This document shows, in pieces, positions 1 to 11,140 of a DNA stretch of 64,000 nucleotides. Location of the stretch: NCBI GenBank assembly GCA_006176705.1, contig QRFJ01000382.1, forward strand, positions 124,001 to 188,000, in the 5' to 3' direction. Every line of letters starts with the position of its first letter. Within the stretch, counting starts at the first letter, position 1. This DNA comes from Cocos nucifera. Taxonomy: Eukaryota; Streptophyta; Magnoliopsida; Arecales; Arecaceae. A program made the position numbers and the translations under genes. A model generated the notes under the pieces. That model was not told the DNA's origin. It searched no databases and saw only the letters and a list, made by a program, of their open reading frames with translations.

Positions 1-159
1 CACTACCGCAACCAGAGCCGCCAAGGAGGGAGGAGCAACAAGAAGATCAGTCTCCACTTGGCATCATCAACACCATCTCTGAAGGACTTTGACAAAGGGA
101 GGCTAGCAGATCGATAGAGCTCGCAAAAAAGTGAAGAACTAAGGAGCCCATAGCTTTCA

Positions 160-615
160 CCGATGAGGATACCTAAGAAGTTCAGTTCTCGCACAACGAC
201 GTGGTTGTAATTTCTTTAAACATTGCTGATTATGATGTATGCCATGTTCTGGTAGATAATGGAAGCTCTACTGTTGTTTTGTTTTATGATGCTTTCTCTA
301 AAATGTCTATACCAATGACCATCTGGGATCTACAAACTCTCCATTAGTGGGCTTCACTAGTGATGCTGTGCCAATTGAGGGAATAATAACACTGATTGTG
401 GCTATAGGGTAATACCCAAAGCAAGCCAAGGCACAGGTCGACTTTTTAATTATGAAGGCTCCATTAGTCTACAATGCAATTCTCGACCGACCTGGCCTAA
501 ATGCACTCCAGATTATGGTGTCGATCTACTACCTAAAAATAAAGTTCCTAACGAGCTATGGAATTGGGGAGGTTAGAGGAGATCAGGTTTTGGCAAGATA
601 CTACTCCATCGCTTT
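160..615 (+). pseudogene. T1 aspartic protease remnant
   Basis: Retroviral-type aspartic protease that would process the element's polyprotein. The active-site motif VDNGSS is encoded at 252-269 with the catalytic Asp codon at 255-257. The C-terminal part (about 430-615) reads through an A-x-L-D-R-P-G-L-N-A segment and ends in G-x-G-E-V-R-G-D-Q, typical of Tat proteases. In-frame stops and frameshifts break the stretch about 345-430. It lies directly upstream of reverse transcriptase, as in Ty3/gypsy pol. Motif and order support the call; it is not functional. Confidence 0.7.
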
Positions 616-769
616 GCAAAATAATGGCCAACCTGACCCTTGCCCAGTCGATGGTTTGGATGTCCGTGATGACCTTGTTGAAGAGTGGGGTGAACCCATG
701 GAAGACCTTGTAGCTGTCCCTTTGAATGATGAAAATGCAGGACACATGGTGTAGATCGACTCCAACCTA

Positions 770-2150
770 GGGGATGAAGTTTGGGAGCAGCTCATCGCCT
801 TTCTATGGAAGAATGCCGATATCTTCGCTTGTGTCCCAGCAGATACACCAAGGATTAATGTCGAGGTTATGGAACACCGGCTAGCTATTGATCCCAAATA
901 TAGGTTGGTTAAAGAAAAAATTTAGGGCCATGCACCAAAAAGGTAGAAGACAATAGCAAAAGAAGTGGATAAACTCCTCAAAGTCGAATTCATCCGAGAA
1001 GTCCACTATCCAAGTTGGGTTTCTAATGTGGTCCTGATCAAGAAGGCCAATGGCAAATGGAGAATGTGTATTAACTTCAAGAAGCTGAAGAAGGCCTATC
1101 CAAAGAATAGCTATCCCCTACCCAAAATTGATCAACTAGTGGATGTAACCTTAGGCCATGAGCTCCTCATCTTTATGGATGCCTTTTCCAACTACAATCA
1201 AATCCGGTGGCGCTAGAGAATGAGGAAAAAACTGCTTTTATTATTGATCATGGTCTTTATTATTACAGGATCATGCTCTTCGAGATTAAAAATATAGGCG
1301 TAATCTATCAACGCTTGGTCAATAAGATCTTTAAAGAGCAGATCGATTGTAACATGAAAGTCTATGTGGATGATATGCTTGTCAAGTGCTGGACCTCATC
1401 CAATCACATCACCAACCTTGAAGAGACCTTCAACATCCTTCGAAGATACAAGATAAAGTTAAACCAGACTAAATGCACCTTCGGAGTGACCTCAAAAAAA
1501 TTTTTGGGGTTCATGGTCTCAAGGCTGGGGATCGAGGCTAATCCGGAGAAGATCTAATCCATCTAGGAGATGACCATCCCAAAATTAATAAAAGAAGTTC
1601 AACGCCTGATCGAAAAGGTGGCATCCTTAAATCGCTTTGTCTCAAAGTCGGTCGAGCGATGTATATCCTTCTTTCAGGTCCTCAAGCAATCAAAGAACTT
1701 TTGCTGGATGGCCGAGTACCAACAGGCCTTCGAAGAACTCAAGAGCTACCTTGGTTCACCCCCACTGTTGATAAAGCCTGAGCCTATAGAAGAATTATTC
1801 CTATACTTAGCAGTCTCTCCTACAGCCCTAGCAGTAGTCCTGGTCAAGGAAGAGGCAAAAGTGCAATGGCCGATCTATTACATGAGCCAAGTCTTGAAAG
1901 ATTCGGAGACTAGGTATACTAAATTAAAAAAATCAACTTACACTCTTCTGATTGTAGCCAGGAGACTTCGATCCTACTTTCAAGGGCATACCATAACACT
2001 TCTCATCGACCAACCAATCAAAGTAGTTCTTCATTGAACAGATGCATCTGGAAGAGTAACGAAATGGGCAATTAAACTTACAGAATTTGATATCAACTTT
2101 CAATCTCGACCATCAATCAAAGTCCAAATACTGACAGATTTTATAGTGAA
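770..2150 (+). pseudogene. T1 reverse transcriptase and first RNase H remnant
   Basis: Reverse transcriptase copies element RNA to cDNA in cytoplasmic particles. The sequence shows an RT N-terminal linker (about 770-900), the fingers/palm segment KANGKWRMC (about 1040-1075), the palm motif LPKIDQLVD (about 1118-1145) and the catalytic YVDDM box at 1363-1377. The thumb follows, and then the connection and RNase H region at about 1690-2150. A frameshift near 1205-1216 breaks the palm just before the E-K-T-A-F motif. Stops occur near 924, 1555 and 2035. The residue pattern is Tat-like rather than chromovirus-like. Nothing here could make an intact enzyme. Confidence 0.85.
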
Positions 2151-2229
2151 ATGTATCATTCTGGATGAAGCCAAGCTTGAATAAAATGAAACCAGCATTC
2201 CATAGTTATAGCCGAGCTCATCTGAAGAA

Positions 2230-2811
2230 AGAGCTGACCTTCCGAAAAGTTTTGGGACCTTATATATTGATAGCTCGTCTAATGCTTCTAGTGTGGGTGC
2301 CAGACTGATCCTGATTAATCCAAAGGGAGTCATTGCTAAATATGCACTGTGCTTTGAGTTTCCTACGACTAATAATGAGGCTGAATATGAAGCTCTGATC
2401 GTAGGGTTAAAGATAGCTAAAGAATTTGAAGTGAACCGACTCCAGGTCGATAATGATTCCTAATTGGTGGTCAGACAAGTTGGCAGCAATTATGAGGCTC
2501 GAGAAGAAAGCATGATAAACTATCTCGAGCAAGTGAAAAATCTGATTCCAGCATTTAACCATTTTGACATCAAGCAGATCCTAAGAGTAGAAAATATTAG
2601 GACTGACCTTCTCTCTAAGTTGGCAATATTGGCCCCAACTAAACTGCCCAAGGAAGTCTTCTTGGAAGTCCTAAAACACCCAAGCTCAGAAGAGCGACAG
2701 TCTATAATGCAGGTTGACCATGAGCCATGTTGGATTGATCGACTGGTTGCTTATCTTAAAGATGGAGTTCTTTCTTATGATCCGAAAGAAGCTCGAAAGA
2801 TCAGAAATTGA
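2230..2811 (+). pseudogene. T1 additional archaeal-type RNase H (aRNH) remnant
   Basis: A second RNase H lies downstream of the normal RT/RNase H. Visible landmarks are a Y-I-D-S-S-S-N motif (about 2263-2283), N-N-E-A-E-Y-E-A-L (about 2371-2397), a V-D-N-D-S strand ending in a stop near 2461, and a long helical tail with R-T-D-L-L-S-K-L-A. Plant Tat elements are known to carry such an extra RNase H between RT and integrase. The glycine after the first catalytic Asp is Ser here, and the conserved S-D-S-Q position has become N-D-S-stop. The part from 2464 to 2811 is open. Domain identity is fairly secure; activity is lost. Confidence 0.75.
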
Positions 2812-2819
2812 GCATCCTA

Positions 2820-3810
2820 ATATATTCTGTATGAAGGCAAGCTGTATAAAAGATCATATTTTTTATCACTCTTGAGATATCTTTGACCTTTAGAAGTTGA
2901 CTTTGTGTTATGGAAAGTGCATGAAGGAAGCTACAGAAGTCATATCGGGGCGAGATCCTTATCGCATAGACTACTTCAATAGGATTACTATTGGCCGACG
3001 TTGTACCATGGTTCTATAGAGTTTGTTAGAAAATGTGATCGCTGTCAAAGAAATATAAATATCCAAAGACAACCAGCCTCCAAGCTTACACCCCTGAGCA
3101 TCCCATGGCCATTTGCATAATGGGGCATGGATATACTCAGACTTTTTTTCATGGCATCTGGACAGTGAAAGTTTCTCCTAGTAGCAATCGACTATTTTAC
3201 AAAATGGGTTGAGACTGAGCCTCTGACAAAAATCATTGAAGAAAAAGTGCAGGACTTCATCTGGAGGTTGATTATTTGCAGATTTGGCTTGCTTCGAACC
3301 CTCATAATAGATAATGGATAATAGTTTGTTGGAATAAAGTTTGCCGAGTTTTATGGAGACTTAAATATCTTCCATCATTTTACATCAGTAACCCAACCAC
3401 AGGCAAACGACGAAGCCAAAGTAACCAACAGAACCCTACTCCAAGATATCAAAATAAGACTTGAGAGAGCAAGGGGGTCTTAGGTGGATGAACTCTATCA
3501 TGTACTCTAGGCATACCGATCTATCCAAAGACTGTCAACTGAAGAAAAATTCTTTGCCTTGGCCTTTGGAATAGAGGTGATCATCCCGATTAAGCTTAAG
3601 CTTTGGTCGGCATGGATCATGGCCTTTAATGAGCAGTGCAATTCACAGGACCTCAGAGCTAACCTCGACCTGCTAGAAAAAAAATGAGAAGGAGTCTAAG
3701 TTTGGATGGCTGCTTACAGATGAAGGGTGGCCCGATACTACAACTCCAGAGTCAAGAACAAAGTATTCAGAGTGGGGGACTTGGTGCTTCGGTGAGTAGC
3801 TATTTCTCAG
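2820..3810 (+). pseudogene. T1 integrase remnant
   Basis: Integrase inserts element cDNA into the genome. The HHCC region is recognisable around 2920-3060, ending C-D-R-C-Q. The core follows: W-G-M-D-I near 3120 holds the first catalytic Asp, and L-I-I-D-N-G near 3301-3318 the second. In the segment Q-A-N-D-E-A-K-V-T-N (3400-3429) the usual catalytic Glu is Lys (codon 3418-3420). The C-terminal R-V-G-D-L-V-L-R motif lies near 3770-3795. Many in-frame stops are present. The usual Tat order and the loss of the third catalytic residue make this a dead copy. Confidence 0.8.
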
Positions 3811-3840
3811 CCCTAGAACCAAGAAAAGCTTGCCTCATTA

Positions 3841-4085
3841 ACTTAAGACGAGATGAGGGGAGAGGCCTTGACAATGACCCTAATGTGCCCCTACAGCCAT
3901 GTCAGGAATAGGAGAAGAACCTCATCCTGACATGAGCAAAGTTGAAGACCTTATTGACCTAAGACGAGATGAGGGGAGAGGACTCGATAATATCCCTAAC
4001 GTGCTCCTATAGCCATGTTAGGAATAGGGAGAGAACCTCGTCCTAACATAAGTAAATCCGAGAATCTTGCTAACCTAAGTCGAGG
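3841..4085. repeat. 116-bp tandem duplication downstream of T1 pol
   Basis: The motif AAGACGAGATGAGGGGAGAG occurs at 3845 and 3961, and a decayed version (AAGTCGAGG) at 4077, each 116 bp apart. The units also share CCATGT(C/T)AGGAATAGG. About 2.1 copies are present between the end of integrase and the antisense coding region. Confidence 0.85.
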
Positions 4086-4470
4086 AAAAAAAAAGGGCGA
4101 CCCATCCAGTGGTCCCAAACGGACCCCCAACCTAAAGCAAAGGGAAGGGAGAAATCCTATCACCAATCCTCATATGCATTTCTCCTATGACTATCCGACC
4201 GTATGAGATACAAGAAGGGAAATCACGTCTAGGTCCGTGAAAAGAACCTTGGATTGGTATCCACAACAACCACTTCATTGAAAGACAACACAAAAGAAAG
4301 ACAAAGAGGGAAAAATGAAAACACAAGCAAGCATTGAGTTCATGTAAGGCGAATAATGACAAAAAAAGATACTATCTTATTGTAAATATAAGTTCATTAT
4401 AAGCAAAATAAAGGTTGGTAAGATCGATTACATAAAAGTAAAGAAGAAGGAGAAAGGCCAAAGCCTTAAG
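4086..4470. other. T1 spacer between sense pol and antisense ORF, no gene seen
   Basis: AT-rich, with poly-A-like tracts on both strands and many stops in all frames. By position it should hold the 3' untranslated region of the antisense transcript. No further structure was recognised. Confidence 0.5.
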
Positions 4471-4832
4471 ATGAACCGGACTCCTTAGATTTTGGGCTAT
4501 CGGTTCCAGCCATCACCAAGGCCTGCTTCAACCTTAAGATCTCTTCCTCAAGCTCTTTCTTTTTTAGTAAACCACCCACCTATTGACATGTTGAAACTTG
4601 CCTTCAAGCTCTTGCCGCTGCTTCCTCAAGACTTTGGACTCGACCTTCGCATCCTTAATGGCTTGCTACTCATAGGTCAGCTGGAGCTTCAGCCATTGCA
4701 CCTTTGCTTTCTCTGCCCTGATCGACTCTGAAAGCTCACCGATAATCCCCCTCAAAGAGGCAATCTAATCCGACTTCTTGTGTGTGCCAGCTTGGTAGCT
4801 ATCATTCAGCTATTTCTCCATTGACAGCATGT
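4471..4832 (-). pseudogene. C-terminal part of T1 antisense coiled-coil ORF
   Basis: Read on the minus strand, this encodes a charged heptad-like protein rich in K, E, L and Q (segments such as A-E-K-A-K-V-Q-W-L-K-L-Q-L and L-R-K-Q-R-Q-E-L-E-G-K), ending in a Ser-rich tail and a stop near 4475. In-frame stops and one frameshift near 4570 interrupt it. Its N-terminal continuation is at 15631-16185. The two halves were separated when C2 inserted; GCATG occurs at 4827-4831 and again at 15633-15637. The function of the antisense coiled-coil product in Tat elements is not known. Confidence 0.6.
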
Positions 4833-5708
4833 TGTTCCTATGGCTGCTTGAAGCCATGGCCATAGATCCAATCTCTTGCATGAACCTGTGTGTTAATCCA
4901 GCAAACTGAAGAAGATCTAAGAAAGATGAGAGAATCTCGAATTTTGATGTTGGAACCAGAGAGAAGAGAGAAGAGAGTTAGGAAGAAAAGCTCAATTATA
5001 TTTTCTTCTATCGTAAAAGTTACAATATCCTAGTTTATATACCCTAGAGTTTCCACATGAATCCTAATAAATCCCAGCTCAAAAACTCCCTTAGGCTAAC
5101 CTAATACACGAAAGCACTCACCGAGCCCAAGTCTCACATGCTCTCATCCCCTGGATCTAATCCCAACCCATACATGAATTAGCATTCTTAAGACCTCTCA
5201 AACCAGGCCTTAAGACCCCTAGGATCAACCCAGACCCTAGCCCAAAATAGATCCTTGCATAACTCTGCCCGTGCACTAAGCCGACTCAATCTTAGCACTG
5301 AGCTGGCTAAGTTCCACTGGGTCGGCCCAGTTCGAAACTGAGCCAGCCCAGTTCTGTGCCATGCCTGTAGTCCCAAAACTCAATCTTTCTATTTTGCATG
5401 TGCTCTGAGACTTAGCCGACGCAATTTTGGACTGAGCCGGCTAACCTACAGAAAACCTCCTTTCTACAGTCTTGATTCTTCGACTTTGATTCTTTGCTCC
5501 ACCTTGAATCCCAAGTTTCGAAGCACCAATCAAGCCCCTTGAGGCCCTCAATACTCGAACCTCAAGCCCGTTGAGAGTTACATGCCGCCTCCACCCTAGG
5601 ACAACTTCTGTCCTAGCCCTAGGACTACACCTATCCTAGCCTTCCCGGAGCCCTCATCCTGGCTCCGCCCGTGGCCTCCCAAGGCTTGGAAGCACAACAC
5701 CACCTACA
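4833..5708 (-). repeat. C2 3' LTR
   Basis: 876 bp, matched along its length by 14764-15630 (for example the GAGAGAAGAGAGAAGAGAG tract and the segment around the Cys/Gly-rich ORF shadow). A minus-strand TATA-like motif GGTATATAAACT lies at about 5033-5044. The left plus-strand end is TGTTCCTATGGCTGC, matching TGATCCTACGACTGC at 7442-7456. Confidence 0.8.
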
Positions 5709-7441
5709 ATCTCCACCTTGGTGTGCCCAAGCTTTGGCACACCTGGCAATATCCTCTTGCACGATCCTGCTATTCCTGTATGTCCTGATAGCCCCTCATG
5801 CTCACCTTGTCACGGCCATTCTTCTTCAACTGTTGTCCTTGGCTTATTTCTCTGCACCACCTTTAGAGTTGTAGGTATCCTTCTGCTTGGCTGCTGCATC
5901 ACTTATCCTATACTTTTCTGGAGATCATGCAACATTCCTTGATGGGCACTCATTGCATATCCTGATATTCCACCTAACACTGTCCCCTCAGAGCCATGCC
6001 TATCTTCTTGCACAATCCTCTCCATCTGGATCTATACAGCCCGACACTGATGTTGGGATAGAGGTCCTCTCTCTGCATCCCCTGCTCTGAACCCGTGTCA
6101 TAGCTTCCTCCACCAATGAAGCCACCTCTGCCCGGTGCTCCACTTAGAACTGAAGTCCTCCTGATGCCATAGAATCCAACTCTATGCTCGAGTTCCTCGA
6201 GACCAACCACTCAATGCTGTACTGCTGAGCCTGCCGCTGCAAGTCGAACACCGTCGCTACCCCTTCGAACCCTCTGCACTCTGTAGCCCACTTCGAAGCC
6301 ATCTCGGATACCTCCATAATCCGTAGGCACCTCCAAAACCTGAGAGCTCATCCAACTCTTTTGAATCCAATGATTGAATCCTAAAAAATTTTATCCTAGT
6401 CCTTCTTTTCTACCCCTACACCAGCCATCACTTTAGTTGCACCCAGAGAACCATCCTTCATTGAAACCGCGACTCTCCCTGGTGCCCCTGCAGAAAAAAT
6501 CTGATCCATGATACTCTCGACTGCTAGATGCCTCTAGAACTCTTTGAGACCCCCTAGCTCTCCTTGAGACCTACATCCTATCTCTTTGAGATACCACTAA
6601 CACTCTCTACTGAGATACACTCCATAGTTGCTGCACCGTTGAGCCTCTCTCAGCCCCGTGCCTCTAGGAAAGTACTACTGTAGCAGTCCAATGCTTCCTA
6701 GCCTTGTCTCTGCACTATTCTACAACCACCCAGCCCTAACCTGCTGGACCTCCATGGATCATCCATCTCCATCATCCCCAAGGCTCCTCAAATCCATGCT
6801 CTAGTCGAACCACTGAATACATCTCCAACTACTTCTCCACCTTTCTGACATCGAAGGACGTATGGTCGCTTCTTCAGCCTTCCTTCGACCATTAGCCTTT
6901 GAAAAATCTCTCTTCAATAGCCCCACACTACCCATCTTTCTAGAGAATTCTGATGCTCTCTTTAGAGATACCTTCCTTTGCTGCTACTCATCGAGCCTCT
7001 CTCAGCCCTGCATTTTCAGAAAAATGCTACTGCAGCACTCCAGCACTCCCTGCCTATCATATAACCATCGTATACCCAGGCCTTTCCACCAAGATCGATA
7101 AGCAAATCATGCACCCAATCCTTTCACCTCAAAAAAATCTCTTTTTGTTAATCCTCTTAACCTCCACCTTCAACTCGCTGCTCCCGATTGGCCAAACCAC
7201 AGTAACAATAAGGTAGATTTGAGACATATCGTGAAATCCTTATGCAGATTTTTGATTTCATCTTGTATAACTTCTTCTTCGCTTTCATGCACTGTCAGGC
7301 TCTGAAACCTGGCTCCTTCCATGCACTATCAGGCTTTGAAACTTGACTTCTTTCATGCACCATCAAGCTCTGAAACCTAGCTCTGATACCATATTGCCAT
7401 CCATAATGTGCCAGGCATCACCTAGCTCTGATACCAATTAT
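5709..7441 (-). other. C2 internal region, no recognisable coding sequence
   Basis: This 1.7-kb C-rich (plus strand) region has only short open frames without domains. It includes a pair of related segments near 6640-6700 and 6985-7050 (both contain CTCTCAGCCC followed by a CTACTG(C/T)AGCA motif), suggesting an internal duplication. The polypurine tract (minus strand CCAAGGTGGAGAT) is at 5709-5721. It is too short for gag-pol, so any movement would need proteins from another element. Confidence 0.6.
7286..7436 (-). repeat. C2 leader: 34-bp repeats and duplicated primer binding site
   Basis: Three units beginning CATGCA(C) at 7286, 7320 and 7354 (period 34 bp) share CAGGCTCTGAAACCTGGCTC-type cores. 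The tRNA primer site complement GCTCTGATACCA occurs twice, at 7380-7391 and 7425-7436. Only the second is next to the LTR, as needed for priming. The 34-bp units resemble the region around the primer site, suggesting stepwise duplication of the leader. Confidence 0.75.
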
Positions 7442-7456
7442 TGATCCTACGACTGC

Positions 7457-9319
7457 TGATAAGTGGTAAAAATATACTAATAAAAATATTAAATTATAAA
7501 ATAAATTAATTTATTTTTTTAGAAATTAATATTTTTGTTAATCTTATTTAGGAAAGAAGGCCATCAATATGAAGATCTTATTTTTTTGGTTCAGATGAAA
7601 TAAATTTTAGGCAAAACGGACTTCAAACGAGCCCAAAATTATTTTATTTTTTTAAAAAAATAAAATTTAAAAAAAATAGAGTCGATCCAGTTCAATCGGT
7701 TCAAAAAAATTGGCTCAGCAGATCGCTCGATCCAACCACATCCAGTAGGTTGACCCGCTAACGCAATGCTGATGTCAACATTTTTCGTGGTGCATGGTGG
7801 ACTGTTTGGAGAGCATTTTGAGGATTTCACATGGAGAAGCGCCCTTTGATTGGCTGAAGAATGCGGTGGTCCATGCAACATTAGGCTCGTGCATGGTCTA
7901 TAGAGGATAATTTAGGAATTTTGTCTGATCCGATGGATTCCTTTCACTAGGATTTGATCGGACGGTCGAAATGCATGCACTGACGAACAGCATCCATAGC
8001 TCCCGATCGAGATCCAACGATTGAGATTCATCCCAACTTTAAACTAAAGATCAGAAGCTTTCCTGTGCATGATCTGATGACCCAGATTTGATCTTCAAGG
8101 CTGATCCGATAGTCCAAAAGAATTTTGACTTGATTTGGGATTTTAAAATAATTTTTGAGTGATTTTTGGACCGTTTGATCAACATCCAATGGTTAGAATT
8201 AATCCAAGATTCGTTTTGAGTTATTTTAAGAGTTTTAAACCTAATTTTCAATAAGATTTCGATGGAAAATCCACCTCTCAGCCCATAAAAAGGCCTATTG
8301 CCGAAGAAAAAAAAGAGAGAGAGAGGAGATAGTAAAAAAAAAGAGGAAAAGAAATAGAAGAGAAAGAGAGGAGAGAGGTAGAAAGAGAAGAGAGATTTTT
8401 GAGAGAAAAGGAAGGGTTTTTAATTTTTTTTCTTCTTCGACGATCAAGAACATCGATCAAGGAGCCTCTTCTTCTTCACCAAGTTCTCCACATCAAGAGC
8501 AGCAGACAATCAATTTCAGCAATCAAACAGTCTAATTTCTCTATGCTTTTTATTTTATTTGCTATTTTTGAATTTGTTATCATGAACTAAATTTTATTTT
8601 ACTAAGGCTAAGGTGTAGCCACTCTTTTGATGCAATATTCAGTATGATTTATTTTTAATTTTAAATTTTATTCATGAGGAGTATATAAATCTGATCTTAA
8701 TGCTTTTAGATTACTGGCCATCTTCTAATTGATCTGATGAACATAGATGTTACGGACCAAGTACATCTATGTTAATGCTTCTTGATTATATACCTTGTAT
8801 TATGAATCAAATTAGAATTCATATGCATGCAGGAATTTTAGTGCGCTTTGGATGCAGCGTATTTTAATTAGAGGGATTTCACAAAACCTTAATGCATTAA
8901 TATTTATTTAAATTACACCTGGACCAAAGGATAATTAATAAATATTAATAGTTTTGCTATGCCTGGACCAAAGGGATAGTGAATAAATTAGGAGACTCCA
9001 CCGTCACATGAAATAAAATTAATCTAAAAATCTGAATATTGTATTGACTGAGTTGGTGAACCGATTGCCTTAGTAATCCATTGCTCTTGAAGTTTAAAAC
9101 CCTAATAATTTACACTCTCTCTATTTTCTTAAAAATTTTTAATTATTTTTTTATTTTTTCTTTAATTTCTTATTCTCATAAATCGATCTTCTAAATAAAG
9201 CATAGGAAAGAGCTTTTCAGTACTTATTTTTCAATCCTCTAGGGATGATACTCTACTCATTCACTTTATTACTTGATCGACTGGTGCATTTGCCATAGCT
9301 ATAAGATTAGCACGCATCA
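7457..9319 (+). repeat. A1 5' LTR
   Basis: 1863 bp, starting TGATAAGTGG and ending CGCATCA. It includes a TATA-like CATAAAAAGG at 8284-8293, followed by a purine-rich GA tract (about 8310-8420) in the likely start region of the transcript. It aligns with 12893-14763 with clear divergence, much of it C/T or G/A changes at CpG positions. Confidence 0.85.
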
Positions 9320-9325
9320 TGTTTT

Positions 9326-9343
9326 TGGCGTCGTTGTTGGAGA
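9326..9343 (+). promoter_or_regulatory. A1 primer binding site
   Basis: TGGCGTCGTTGTTGGAGA starts 7 bp after the LTR end. Athila elements are known for a primer site close to TGGCGCCGTTGCCGGGGA. Every difference is a C-to-T or G-to-A transition. Confidence 0.75.
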
Positions 9344-9448
9344 TTGTGTCTAAAATAATATTAAAATTTTGATCCTAGCTTTACTTTAGAATTTTATTTT
9401 TAATTTTTATTATTATTTTATTTTTTTTAAAAATTTTTTTTTTTGTGC

Positions 9449-11140
9449 ATGACATATACTGGATATAGTAACTTACTACCTTTAGATCCAAAAATTGAAA
9501 GGACCATTAGAAGACTACAACAAGAAAGAAACATGGCATCTAAATATTCTAACGACATCAATCTAGGATTGGATATGGTGATCGAAGTACAGCATGAAGC
9601 TATTCGACCAGTACATCATTCATTAAATGATTACATCACACTATCTATAGTCAATGCAGGAGACCGCCTGTGCGAGCAAACAACTTTGAAATAAAATCGA
9701 CGATGATCCAGATGATTCAATCAACTATCCAATTTAGTGGACACGTGCATGATGATCCGAATGCCCATATTTCTAACTTTCTTAAACTTTATGATACTTT
9801 TAAAATTAATGGGGTGTCGGATGATGCTATTAGATTAAGGTTATTTTCTTTCTCTTTATGGGATAAAGCTAAAAGTTGGCTTCATTCTCTTCCTGTAGGT
9901 TCTATCACAACTTGGGATGTCCTAGCCCAAAAATTCTTAGTCAAGTACTTTCCACCTTCCAAGATTGCCAAAATGCGCAACGATATCACTTCTTTTATGC
10001 AGATGGACATGGAGACACTATATGAGGCTTGGGAGCATTTCAAGGAACTGCTGAGGAGATGTCCACATCATCAACTACTCGTATGGCTTCAGGTACAAAC
10101 TTTCTATAATGGTTTATCTTCCTACTAATCGTTCTATGATTGATGCAGCAGCAGGAGGAATAATTAATCAAAAAATGAAGGAAGAAGCCTTCGATCTGAT
10201 CGATTAGATGGCATCAAATAGCTATCAGTGGCAGATAGAATGCGTGATGCCAAAAAGACTAGTAACCATGCAGGGAGTAGATTACGTGCCAACCTTACTA
10301 GCTAAAATTGCAGCCCTTAGAGTCAAAGTCAACAACTTGAAGGGAACAGCTATGCATGTTCAGAGCATCACTTGTGACCTATGTGGAGGAGGACATGATA
10401 CGAGCAATTGCCAGATAGGTAATCCTTTTGCTAAAGCAACTGATACAGCTAATTATGTTGGTAATTTTTTCAGACTGCAACAAAACAATCCCTACTCCAA
10501 CACATACAATCAAGGGTGGAGGCAGCACCCAAATTTCTCATGGAGTAATCAAAATGCAGCACAACAACCACCCCCAGGATTTCAAGTACTTGAAAAGAAG
10601 TCCAACATGGAAGAGCTGATGGTCAAATTTATGCAAAATCAAGAAGCAACTATAAAAAATTTAGAAGCCAAACTTAGACAGGACCAAGCAGTAGCAATTC
10701 GAAACTTGGAGATGCAAATAGGTCAAATGGCTAAGATAATCTCTGAGAGACCTCAGAGATCCTTGCCCAGCAATACGGAGATCAATCCAAGGGAGCAAGT
10801 CAATGCTATCACCCTAAGAAGTGGTACAAAGCTGGAGGAGCCACATCAGAAGAAAGAGACTGAAGAGCCAACTACAAATAAGAAACCATCAACTAAAATT
10901 CGTCAGTCACCAAAACAACCAGCAGATGGATGGTCTCCAGGTATATGGTTTGCCGATCCAAATGTGAAGCCCTACGTACCGCCACTACCATTCATAGAGA
11001 CACAAATACAGCATCCAGATAAGAAATTTTCTAACTTTTTTAAAATTTTAAAGAATTTACATATTAATATTCCTTTTGTAGATGCTATTCACTCAAATGC
11101 CCAGGTATGCCAAGTTTCTCAAAGAAATCCTAACAAATAA
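9449..11140 (+). pseudogene. A1 gag (Athila-type) with frameshifts and one stop
   Basis: Capsid and nucleocapsid protein of the element. ATG at 9449 opens a leader up to about 9665, where a short deletion shifts frame into the capsid domain (R-A-N-N-F-E-I-K, then D-D-P-N-A-H-I, W-D-K-A-K-S-W-L, Y-E-A-W-E-H-F-K, C-P-H-H). A one-base shift near 10120 and a TAG at 10206-10208 interrupt it. From 10208 the frame is open, with a CCHC knuckle CDLCGGGHDTSNC (about 10373-10411), a Q-rich region, a coiled coil and the Athila-like A-I-T-L-R-S-G-T-K motif. The leader's alternative earlier start would be a TTG, so ATG 9449 is preferred. Confidence 0.85.

Noticed and set aside
5671..6210. Overlapping short frames that might be a small secreted or membrane protein
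   Set aside because: They lie in the non-coding internal part of C2, overlap in several frames and lack support on either strand.
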